A stretch of DNA of 13,799 bases, from the NCBI GenBank assembly GCA_027577415.1, contig JANBQS010000667.1, forward strand, positions 1 through 13,799, in the 5' to 3' direction. Below are positions 1 through 7,579 of this stretch, in pieces (position 1 is the first letter of the stretch; the number at the start of each line of letters is the position of its first letter). Under the pieces are notes generated by a model. It had not been told where the DNA came from, ran no database searches, and saw only the letters and a list, made by a program, of their open reading frames with translations. The DNA comes from Coemansia sp. RSA 922. Taxonomy: Eukaryota; Kickxellomycota; Kickxellomycetes; Kickxellales; Kickxellaceae. The position numbers were made by a program, and so were the translations under genes.

Positions 1-420
1 CCTCCTACTTACACTGCCGCCCCGCCAACCTATGCATCTGTGTCCGAGTCAACCACCATTATCACTGTCACCCACACCAGCGTTTCCACTGCGACATACA
101 CCTCAGTCTATGACAACATTTCGGAGGTCACCGTCACCGAAACATCGTACCCAGTGACCAAGAAGAGCGCCAAGCCCAAGAAGGGAAAGAAGGCAGTCCG
201 CTCACAGCTAATAAAGACTGGGATACCAGCTAATCCCTGGGTCAGGATGGTTCCAACTCCTATGCCGACTGGGCGTATGGCCGACGGAGATGAGGGCGAT
301 GAGATTGTGCATCGCGGTCAGGCCCGTAATGCCGTGGCAACTGGCGATATTGTTATTCCCGACTATGCCGGGGATATTGGCTTCCGCCTGAAACACGAGA
401 ACCTGCGCCGCAATGCCTAG
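1..420 (+). CDS. 3' end of a Ser/Thr/Val-rich protein gene, function unknown (partial)
   Basis: The frame is open from the first base of the window to TAG at 418-420, giving the last 139 residues of a longer protein whose start lies outside. The visible N-terminal part (about residues 1-50) is rich in Thr, Ser, Val and Tyr with alternating hydroxyl and beta-branched residues (for example TIITVTHTSVSTATYTSVY). This resembles the extended, often O-glycosylated stalks of fungal surface or secreted proteins. It is followed by a Lys cluster (KKSAKPKKGKKAVR) and then a more ordinary mixed region to the C terminus, ending LKHENLRRNA. There is no C-terminal hydrophobic segment, so no GPI anchor signal or membrane anchor is visible at this end. 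I do not recognise the family. The basic cluster could equally be a nuclear or cytosolic-tail feature, so location is open. Confidence 0.6.
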   Translation, partial: PPTYTAAPPTYASVSESTTIITVTHTSVSTATYTSVYDNISEVTVTETSYPVTKKSAKPKKGKKAVRSQLIKTGIPANPWVRMVPTPMPTGRMADGDEGDEIVHRGQARNAVATGDIVIPDYAGDIGFRLKHENLRRNA

Positions 421-764
421 ATTAATAACATATATTAGATCATGTATTTACATTGCAAATACACACAACTTGGGCGCTTCTATTTCACATGCTACTTGTA
501 CGCTAATAGTTGGTTTATGTGGCTATCATTTCCTGGCTAAACAGGTTTTTGCAGTATCTGCTTCGGCTTGTTGATCTGCAGCATCGGCGCTAAAAAAAAA
601 GCAGGATAATCAAGGTCCCACTTTGTGGCAATGTCGAAAAAGGAAGAGCTGACACAAAGGTTTGCCAAAAAAAAACCCCCAAGATGTGAGGTGTATGTGT
701 TGTTGTAGCATCTCTTTTCTGCTCCTACATTTCCACCTTTTTAAACCTCGCGCGCTGGCGGCCA
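421..764. other. Intergenic region between the first gene and the methyltransferase
   Basis: These 344 bases have no convincing ORF. They should hold the 3' processing region of the upstream gene (AT-rich just after its stop) and the promoter of the methyltransferase. Visible features are A-runs at about 592-600 and 668-676, a weak inverted repeat of TGGCAA/TTGCCA around 626-667, and an AT-rich TTTTTAAA about 25 bp before the downstream ATG. No canonical TATA box is clear. Confidence 0.5.
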
Positions 765-2018
765 ATGACTCTAAGCGCTCCTCCAAATCTCGATAGAACA
801 GCATCAGGTCCTTCAAAGGAAGTTGTGGCTACTCTTCAGCAGCTCGCTCAAGTTTTAAATATCCAACGCGGAGTAAACAGCGATGTTGAAGTGTATGGCG
901 GCTATGTGTGGGACCTTGACGACAAGTCTGAGCGGCAATGGTGCCTCCAGTGGCTAGGACGGACATTTGAGTGGGCGACAAAAAAGTGGATGGCCAACGA
1001 GCTGGACGAGTGGGAGCGAGTAGCCGAGATGGCATCCAAACTGACATCCGAGCTCTGCGGGAAAGGATCATCAGGGGCCGTGCAGCGACGCGTTCCACTG
1101 TGGAGACACAATGGCGATCCTCTACTGGCGGGTGGCATTGCTGTGCATGAGCCCAGCTTTGTGCATGCCGACGTGGGATGTAAGACATGGGGGGCGGCGA
1201 TACTCCTCGCACGACGTATCGCACGCCAGTCAATCGACATATCAATGTTTCGGCGCTGTATTGAGCTAGGAAGTGGTACGGGTCTGCTGGGCCTAGCAGC
1301 TGGATGCGCTTTGCGAGGCGTGGAGGGAGCCATTGTGACTATGACTGACTATTTGCCAGTGCTGATACAAGCCGCTAGAAAGGGAGCACAAAGAAACGGG
1401 CTGCTGGACAATGGAGCGGTTGTCCCTAAGCGGATGGACTGGTTTGAAATGGCTCAGCAGATAGCTGCGCTCTCGGAGAATCAAGAGCAGCAAACAAGGG
1501 GTGCAATATCTCTACCAACCGCCAACTACTTGGATGCCGTGGACCGAGATGCCACTGCAGCTGGCAATGAGTGGGAGGGCCGGGTTGAGCCAACTCTTGG
1601 GGCTGAAGAGAGCAAGGGTGCATTCGATTTGGTTATTGCCGCTGACGTGTTGTATGAGGTTGAGCACTGCTATGTGATTGCACTGCTCGCCAATCACCTT
1701 TTGGCCACCATCAAGCCAAGCATTGGCGGGGATGGTGAGTCCTATATCACCCCGCGGTTTATATTGACTACTCCGTTGCGAAGCACGCACTGGCGCGAGG
1801 TGGCTGCATTTGAAGCCGAGATGGCGGCTACCCCTACCATGCGTCTGGTCTCCAGAGACGATACAACGCGCACCGATGATCTGGACTCATGGATATCTGG
1901 TATTTGCGATAAACACAGTGTAACTGTACTGGAGAACGACCAGAACTTGGCCAGAGCCATCGATGACGACGACGACGACTTGCTAGTATATCGCACATAC
2001 ATCTATGAGCGCTGCTAG
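765..2018 (+). CDS. Protein-lysine methyltransferase, Methyltransf_16 / METTL21-EFM2-like
   Basis: Predicted 417-residue class I SAM-dependent methyltransferase. Family members methylate lysines of translation factors and chaperones; yeast Efm2 acts on eEF2. In order: an N-terminal helical region (about 45-105); the family signature IAVHEP (125-130) and VGCKTWGAA (137-145); SAM motif I IELGSGTGLLG (166-176); the acidic residue that usually contacts the SAM ribose in TMTDY (D195); MDWFE (224-228); and the post-II strand FDLVIAADVLYEVEH (287-301), followed by a C-terminal strand LLVYRTYIYE. The HEP..KTWGA arrangement and the helical N-terminus make Efm2 the closest match I can recall, but other METTL21/FAM86 branches are possible. 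Residues 229-286 form a low-complexity insertion between core strands, and a run of six Asp precedes the last strand. The ATG at 765 is the first in frame and the ORF is intronless. It ends 107 bp from the convergent protease gene. A decayed copy of its 3' end lies at 5977-6195. Confidence 0.87.
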   Translation: MTLSAPPNLDRTASGPSKEVVATLQQLAQVLNIQRGVNSDVEVYGGYVWDLDDKSERQWCLQWLGRTFEWATKKWMANELDEWERVAEMASKLTSELCGKGSSGAVQRRVPLWRHNGDPLLAGGIAVHEPSFVHADVGCKTWGAAILLARRIARQSIDISMFRRCIELGSGTGLLGLAAGCALRGVEGAIVTMTDYLPVLIQAARKGAQRNGLLDNGAVVPKRMDWFEMAQQIAALSENQEQQTRGAISLPTANYLDAVDRDATAAGNEWEGRVEPTLGAEESKGAFDLVIAADVLYEVEHCYVIALLANHLLATIKPSIGGDGESYITPRFILTTPLRSTHWREVAAFEAEMAATPTMRLVSRDDTTRTDDLDSWISGICDKHSVTVLENDQNLARAIDDDDDDLLVYRTYIYERC

Positions 2019-2125
2019 TTTAATGTCATATTTTTTTTTTGATAATTGTAATGACTTTAACACAAAAGGAACAAACCAAACCTACAAATGCTTACTCAAA
2101 AAAAAAAAATGCTACTTCAAATTGT
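2019..2125. other. Short tail-to-tail spacer with T10 and A12 tracts
   Basis: Only 107 bases separate the stop codons of the convergent methyltransferase and protease genes. The spacer has a T10 run at 2031-2040 and an A12 run at 2098-2109. On each gene's sense strand the near tract is T-rich and the far tract A-rich, as expected of a compact region where the two 3' UTRs probably overlap. I see no AATAAA on either strand. Confidence 0.5.
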
Positions 2126-5100
2126 CTAGCTACTGTACTTGGGAACTAAAACCTCGGCTGGGAGCTCAGATCCGTACATACTTTGCGTTGCTTGGAACTT
2201 TCTGTAATCCGTCATGAGCCACAGGCCATCGGGCGTCTTGTCCATACCAATAGTAGCAAAGTTCGTGTGGCTGACGTCGGCGTAGTTGCCAAAGGTCTCA
2301 TGTTCCTTGATGGCTAGCTCTAGGGCGGTACCAGTATGAGTTGCACGTTCGGCACTCTCACCCGTAGTATACATTGCTCCAGATGCGGACAAGCTGGCAC
2401 TCTTCAGATCCGCAAGCAACAGATCAGCACTATCGCTAGTCTCAGGATGCTCCTTGTGAGCAGCAATGGCTGTAGTAATATACTCGTCGACCTTGCCAAT
2501 ATCCAATGCTTCGTTGCCCTCAGAGTGCAAGCAGCCATACAGCGCCAGCGTCTTGACCGGGTATGTCTTTATGTCGCTCTCAGTAGGCCTCCAGATCTTG
2601 GTTGACCACATCTGCACATCCACCCGCGTGTATGCTGGCGCCGTGCTAGGGTTGATATACTTGTTCCAAAACTCAAGCAACTCCTCCTTTATAATAGATT
2701 GCAAGAGTTTGGCCATTGCAATTTTTTTGCCAAAGTCATAGGTTCCATTATTTACCTCAACTGAGTATTTTCCAGCCTCGTGGGAAATACTCTTCACACC
2801 CTCTTGGTACTGCTTGACAAGCGATTGTACTCGATTGCTAAATTGCTCATCAGACATGTCGAGTAGACTTTGCTGCATATCATGAATAAACTTGTTGATA
2901 TGCAATGTCACATACATTGGATTTGACTCACCCTCCACACTCAACACAAGTTCGCTTCTTCCGACTGAGAAAATACTGCATAGCGCAGCTACCTTGTATC
3001 CTAGCTGATGCTTTGTGCGAAGCTGAGAAAAGAAGCTGTCGTACACAAGTGCTTCAAGGATCTCGAGTATAGCTGTTTCTCTCTTGTCAGTTATTGGGCC
3101 ACAGTAGATACTACTATGCACTGCACTGTTGACACAATCTTCATTGGGTAATTGCATCTGGTAGACGTAGTATCCTGGTGCAATGTTATACTCCCTCGGC
3201 TGGCATAAATTATACCCCAGATTAGGCGTAGGCTTAATAATAGTTTGCACGTTGTCAGCAACTTTGAGCGCCTCAGTCTCGTCAAAGTTCCCCACCATGC
3301 ACATTTTAGTATATGTGACATCAAACAGGGAATCTATGTGGGCTTGTAATTTAGCTGGGGTGATCTTGGCTAGCTCGCTTTCCAAGAGCTGGTGATGCCA
3401 TTCCGAGGTACTAGTAATGTATCTCTTGTAGACTGCACAGAGCTGAGAAGGTGGATCATTAGCAATATTAGCATAGTTCTGCCTGTACTTTGAGATATGC
3501 ATCGATAATTGTGTATCATCGACCTTGAATGACTTTAGCCTTTCTAAAACAATTGCAAACAAATCGGATAGTTTGCTGCTATATCCATCTACGCCCACTT
3601 TAATGCATGTGCTACCTCTATACACGAGAAATAACTGACCTGCACGTACGAAATTGTGCAAATCTTCGAGCAATTTGCTGTTAAGCATTTTGCAGTACAA
3701 ATCACTCATAATATTATTCTGCGGAGAACTGTTGACATTGGGCACGTAAATTCCGAGGGATATGTTTCCCTTTGGTGAGCTAAATTGGTCATCCTGCTTA
3801 AACCACAGCTCAAAATTGTCATTGAGCTTGAGCAGCGTGGGTCTAAGTACAGCAGCAGCTCCCAACATGTTAGTGTTGTTGATGGAAAAGTCATCAGGTA
3901 TAGACAAGTTTCTCTCTGGCAGGCTCAAGCCCTCAACGTGCATGGTGTCGCTGGCTAATTCGCGCAATAAATCAGCAGAGATACTGTCGACATGATAGGC
4001 AGCACTAAAGTAGGGCTCGATCTCCAGGCACTCAGTTGACTTGTGCTTGGCGGCGCACAGGAAAACGCGGAAATTATCTGGGTTGATAAAGCTCAAGCAG
4101 TGTAGAATATCATCATAGTTAAACTTTTCGTAGGCACAGTCCTTGGACAGAACATGTTCGGGCGCAACATATTCGTTGTGGATAAGGTGCGTGTAGCCAA
4201 GCGCCACGACCAGAGCTCTGGATTTAGTCCTATTGTCAAAATCGATTTTCGTCATCGAGGCCATTTCTTGCTGTACCCACTCCTGCGGTCCACTGCTGAG
4301 CAACATTTGTACATATGCAAACACTACACGCAGAATGTCTTCATAGTGTTCTAGGCCCTCTGGAGTAGCACTGACAGATATAGTGAATTGGTAAAATCCA
4401 TAGTTATAGGCTGTGTCAGCACCAACACTCAGACTAGTTGCCCACCCTTGCTGTTTGAGATAAGCGATTATCGAACCCTCGCCTTTGTAGCCAAGGAAAT
4501 GTGAAATGTAGTCGAATGGGTCGCTTCTGTACATAGCTTTGACATCGGGCACTGGGAACGAAATATCTATTTCATGTACGTCATTTACAGTTTCGACATG
4601 GATGACCTTGCCCAAGAACTCGGCGCTGAGTGGATGTCCTAGACTTCTTTGGACACTGTCTCCTCTGCTCTTAACATCGGAGAACTTTGACACAGTCCAC
4701 TCAACCAGCTGGTCCAGAGGGTGGTTTCCACAGACCACGAGCTTCATAATATCTGACGAGTAATACTTGTTGTAGAATTTCAGCAGCTCTTCGTACAGGT
4801 CAAGACCATGGTCCTTGGCGCTTTGCTTTAAAGTCTCGATGTTTCCTATCATGAATTTAGAATTAGGGTGGTCTGGGTCGCTGAGCTTGCAACCTATCTG
4901 GTAACTACGCCAAATGTCATTATTCAACAGACCCTTATACTCCGAGTCAACTGCACACAGCTCACGGTCAACACAGTCCTTCTTAAGCAAGGGACTAGTA
5001 AAGAATGACGAGAGCCTGTCTAACGCCCCTTCAAAAGCATCGTTGGCTACTACAAAATAGTACCTTGTCCTTGAAAAGTTTGTGCTAGCGTTGCAGTTGC

Positions 5101-5451
5101 CACTATGCTGAGAGATGTATTTCTTGTATTCGTCTTCATCGGGATACTTTTCCGTGCCCTACAAGTGTTTAAGACAGTTCAACAGCAAACACGACAGATA
5201 GTTAAGTGACAAGCTGTACGATACTATTTTGTTATAAAGTGATGATTAGATTTGGTACTTACCATAAACAACATGTGCTCGAGGAAGTGAGCCAGACCTT
5301 GTAGCTCCACAGGGTCCATGTTGGAGCCGACGTTTACGCTCAGAGCTGCTGCTGCGTTTTCTGTCGCGGGATCCTGCACACACATCACCACTAGGTTATT
5401 GGGAAGACGAATAAGCCTGTAGTCGTTAGTATCGCTGGCAGACTTTTCCAT
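2126..5451 (-). CDS. STE23: Insulin-degrading enzyme / Ste23-like M16 zinc metalloprotease, two exons
   Basis: Joining 5451-5263 and 5158-2126 gives a 1073-residue M16A metallopeptidase. The family degrades small peptides inside a closed clamshell chamber; yeast Ste23 also processes a-factor. The inverted zinc motif HxxEH is HFLEH at 55-59 (Glu58 catalytic). The third zinc ligand is Glu136 in AVDSE, 81 residues after His55, the same spacing as human IDE (108 and 189). The C-terminal half keeps LRTKHQLGY (Arg777, Tyr784), matching human Arg824/Tyr831 that bind substrate. All catalytic residues are therefore present. The N-terminus is short: only ten residues precede the conserved YRLIRLPN, with no signal or mitochondrial presequence, suggesting a cytosolic enzyme. 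The ATG at 5451 has an in-frame TAG four codons upstream. After the conserved core, an Ala/Ser/Glu-rich stretch (about 940-1035) lengthens the C terminus before a final LMTDYRKF...LVPKYSS segment. Confidence 0.93.
5159..5262 (-). other. GT-AG intron of the STE23-like gene
   Basis: This 104-bp phase 0 intron runs on the minus strand from a strong donor, ATG|GTAAGTACC, to an acceptor, CACTTGTAG|GGC. A branch point such as CTTAAC or CTTAAAC lies in the 3' part. Removing it joins ...HMLFM to GTEKYPDEDEY, exactly restoring the conserved HxLFMGTEKYP block of the family. Without it the first exon runs into non-homologous sequence and a stop. It is the only intron I can place with confidence in this window. 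Confidence 0.93.
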
Positions 5452-5536
5452 GGGACCAATCTACTCTTCGTAGGGAAGCTGCGAAACTGAGGTCTTGCGT
5501 CCAGTCGGGCAAAGGATAGTTCTTGCAAAAATCCAT
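5426..5536 (-). other. Upstream ORF overlapping the STE23-like start codon
   Basis: On the minus strand an ATG at 5536 in good context (AACATGG) opens a 36-codon ORF that runs in another frame past the assigned protease ATG (5451) and stops at 5426. It is the first ATG after a TTTTTTTTAG tract, which could itself be a splice acceptor. If transcripts start upstream of 5536, this uORF would reduce main-ORF translation or force leaky scanning. It may instead be a misread N-terminal exon. No homology is recognised. Confidence 0.3.
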
Positions 5537-5976
5537 GTTCAAGTGGCTAAAAAAAAGTGGAAAGGTGTTGGTAAGCGCTGTGTGCTTGGCGTAATAAAAA
5601 ATAAATAAAAATCAGAATACTAGTTTCAAAAAATGTGAATACAGTTGAGAGACAACAGAGATGAGAAGAACAGGTTTGGAAAAAAGTGTCTACATTGGTC
5701 TCTGGCTTTTAACAGCAGCCGTATTGGGCAAAACTGACAGACGTTCACACGAGAGTGCGTACTTTGACAAAAGAATTTGTATAAAGACAAACATCCTTTT
5801 TCTCTTTTCCCATTGCTATGCCGCAAACGACACTCTTCAAAGCATCATTGCCTCTCTTGTGCAAAAAGAGCAATCTGCTTATTTTTTTTTGGCTGCTTTA
5901 GGGAGTTGTCTATTTTGCCAAGGCGAGAGAAAGTTCAAAGTGATGTCCAAAAACAGCAAATCAACAACTAATGTAG
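5452..5976. other. Intergenic region: STE23-like promoter and upstream flank of the pseudogene
   Basis: This 525-base region holds the divergent promoter/leader of the protease gene on the minus strand, including the A-rich block GTAATAAAAAATAAATAAAAA around 5591-5611 (T-rich on the sense strand). The rest (about 5640-5960) shows no conserved coding signal that I can see. One plus-strand frame is open from 5661 into the pseudogene, but its composition does not look like protein. I could not align it to the methyltransferase upstream of codon 334. Confidence 0.4.
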
Positions 5977-6195
5977 GACTAGTCCATTGCGAAGGGCGTA
6001 CTGGTGTGAAACGGTGGCTACTCCTTGTATCCAGAGATGATACAACACGCGCGGATGGTCAAACCCCCTTGGATATCGGGTATTTGCGACAAGCACTGCG
6101 CCACTATACTAGCCGATGACCAGAACCTGGCCAGGGCCATCGATGAGAATGTCGGCGACTCGCTACTATAACACATGTTTTGTGAGCGCTGCTAG
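5977..6195 (+). pseudogene. Decayed partial duplicate of the methyltransferase 3' end
   Basis: This segment aligns base by base with 1766-2018 of the methyltransferase at 765-2018, covering roughly its last 84 codons. It starts at GACTAGTCCATTGCGAAG (live copy GACTACTCCGTTGCGAAG) and ends at the same stop context, TGAGCGCTGCTAG, identical over 13 bases. Other exact blocks are GGTATTTGCGA and GCCATCGATGA. The copy is broken: about 25-30 bases are lost between 6010 and 6030, one extra base lies in a C5 run near 6064-6068, and TAA occurs early at 6169-6171, before the ancestral TAG at 6193-6195. Reading through in the right frames gives LVSRDDTTRADG and then WISGICDKH and DQNLARAID, nearly as in the live protein. 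Weak similarity continues into the T-tract after the stop. The SAM-binding core is not visible upstream, so this is a 3' fragment with no likely function. Confidence 0.88.
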
Positions 6196-6738
6196 TCCAG
6201 CACCCCCCTTTTTTTTGGGTAATAATAGTTAAAGCGGCTTTTGTGTTCGAATCTGCTTTGGGAAACGACCAATTGAATTCACTGAATGGCCATTATCCGA
6301 GAGGAGCTAGGACTCCATGATAACAATGTAATTACTCTTGGGCGTGCGGCGCAGTGCTGTCATTTTGTCAAAACATGAGGCGGTCTCATTTGCTTATGAA
6401 TGGGGGAGATGCTCCCATGCATGCAGGACCGCCCAAGCGACCTGAATGCCTAAAAAGCCCGCTTTTTCAAGATCAGCGTGTGTTTTCCGAGTTCTGTAGC
6501 CCAACCAACTCTGTCATCTCTGTCGCTCCTTCTCACTCGCTACGCTTCTTTAATTCCACTCCTTTTTTTTATCTTTTTTTTTTAAGACTTTGCATTCCTC
6601 TACTGCAATTCAAACCTTTTTATTTTATTCACTCTCTAACTTGCAGGCCAGGAGAAGCGCTTTTATTTTTTGTTTTGTTTTTTTGGGCGTGTGATGGCAG
6701 TGGTGACCCGCAGCAGTCACAACTCGGCAAACAGTAGT

Positions 6739-6843
6739 ATGGCGGCTATCTTGGTCGCCACCAGGCAACGCACAGCAATGGCCAAGCGCAAGATTAAAGA
6801 AGGTAAGATATATTCCACTCGGCTCATCAGTTCGCGGCTCTAA
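6739..6843 (+). other. Candidate small upstream ORF or first exon with a splice-donor-like site
   Basis: ATG at 6739 opens a 34-codon frame (MAAILVATRQRTAMAKRKIK...) that stops at 6843. After codon 21 it contains AAG|GTAAGAT at 6803, a good match to a fungal 5' splice site. It could be a spliced leader exon of the NTH1-like transcript carrying a uORF. A good-looking acceptor (AATTGCTGCGCAG) ends at 7108, but the joined frame meets TAG at 7255-7257, so it would not extend the NTH1 protein. This may be chance. Confidence 0.2.
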
Positions 6844-7190
6844 TACAAGCTGCCTGAGTGTCGCAGCCGGGCATGTGATCTAAAAAAAGAGTGCCAGAAA
6901 GAAAGAGCCTTGCGTATTGCTCCGCAAAGGCGACTTGCGTGTGTGTGAGAGAGAACTTTGACACTCTATCGCTCCGATGGTCACATTCCCCAAGTCACGA
7001 CTCGTGATAAAAAAAAATGAAGCCAAGATTAGACGTAGCAACGGATCCTCCCTTTCTCTCGTCCCTCGCCTTTCTCTCCTTTTCCTTTGTATTTTAATTG
7101 CTGCGCAGCTGGTTCTCGCGCCTTACTATTTACGTTTATTATCTACTTTTGCCTTTCTTTTTACGGCTTACGCCTCCCCCACTTTTCCCC

Positions 7191-7213
7191 CTCTCTCTCT
7201 CTCTCTCTCTCTC
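7191..7213 (+). repeat. CT dinucleotide microsatellite upstream of NTH1-like gene
   Basis: An uninterrupted (CT)n run of 23 bases lies about 315 bp before the NTH1-like ATG, inside a broader C/T-rich tract. CT/GA tracts are common in fungal promoters and leaders and may bind GAGA-like factors. A similar tract occurs in front of the NmrA-like gene. Confidence 0.9.
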
Positions 7214-7304
7214 ATTCCTGCACGCTCGAGCATCATCGGCAGCCATCTTCTCAGTAGCAGTTGCCTGTGCTTTCTCATGCGTGGCGCGTCTCCACCCTTG
7301 TCTG

Positions 7305-7310
7305 TATAAG
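7305..7310 (+). promoter_or_regulatory. Possible TATA element of the NTH1-like gene
   Basis: TATAAG within TGTATAAGAGC lies 218 bp upstream of the assigned ATG at 7528, downstream of the CT repeat. The position would give a 5' UTR of about 190 bases. The match is short and could be chance in this AT/CT-rich leader. Confidence 0.3.
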
Positions 7311-7519
7311 AGCTGCGCACCTGGTGACCAGCAACCACCTCCACCTTTTTGCTCTTGGCCATATTGACTGCTATAGTTGGCCACCCAGCGTTTCTCCTTC
7401 TCTGTATTCTCCATATTTTTTCTTCTTCATTTTCTTTACTTGCGGGTGCGGCTGTGCAATTCGCAAAAGTTCTCCGCTTTGTGGCATTTTCCTTTCTGCA
7501 AACGAGGGCGGGGGGAAGC

Positions 7520-7579
7520 ATGCCAATATGCACATTCTCTCTTCGATCAAACACCATGTCGCCGCGGCAGCGGGGGTGA
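7520..7579 (+). other. Upstream ORF overlapping the NTH1-like start
   Basis: ATG at 7520, only 8 bases before the assigned start, opens a 19-codon ORF in another frame that ends with TGA at 7577-7579, inside the NTH1-like coding region. If both ATGs are in the mRNA, initiation at the second requires leaky scanning; otherwise a later in-frame ATG (for example codon 44, at 7657) could be used. The peptide itself looks like chance. Confidence 0.4.

Larger units (their letters stand above)
6196..7527. other. Long pyrimidine-rich intergenic region upstream of NTH1-like gene
   Basis: This 1.3 kb region has no convincing gene. Its plus strand is strongly pyrimidine-rich, with long T tracts (about 6563-6583 and 6660-6685), C/T-rich blocks from about 7045 and a CT dinucleotide repeat at 7191-7213. 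It must contain the promoter and 5' UTR of the downstream NTH1-like gene. Candidate elements are a TATAAG at 7305-7310 and a short ATG-opened stretch with a splice-donor-like GGTAAGA at 6739-6805, listed separately. Several frames stay open here only because C/T-rich sequence lacks stop codons. Confidence 0.5.

Noticed and set aside
1734..1740. GGTGAGT in the methyltransferase as an intron donor
   Set aside because: The frame continues without a stop, and the downstream FILTTPLR strand fits the family without a gap; no need for an intron.
5661..6119. 152-codon frame running into the methyltransferase pseudogene
   Set aside because: Only the last part is homologous, and it is out of frame after the C5 run; the upstream part has no protein-like pattern. 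Probably not a fusion gene.
6245..6253. GTTCGAATC, resembling a tRNA T-loop / B box
   Set aside because: Flanking bases do not form a T stem, and no A box, anticodon arm or acceptor stem can be built around it.
6977..7309. 110-codon ATG frame with many Leu/Ser
   Set aside because: It arises from the pyrimidine-rich tract and CT repeat, which encode Leu and Ser in any frame and contain no stops; no homology recognised.
7258..7527. Longer NTH1-like protein extending upstream of 7528
   Set aside because: The frame is open from 7258 but holds no ATG and translates C/T-rich leader into Phe/Ser/Cys-rich sequence; ATG 7528 is the first plausible start.
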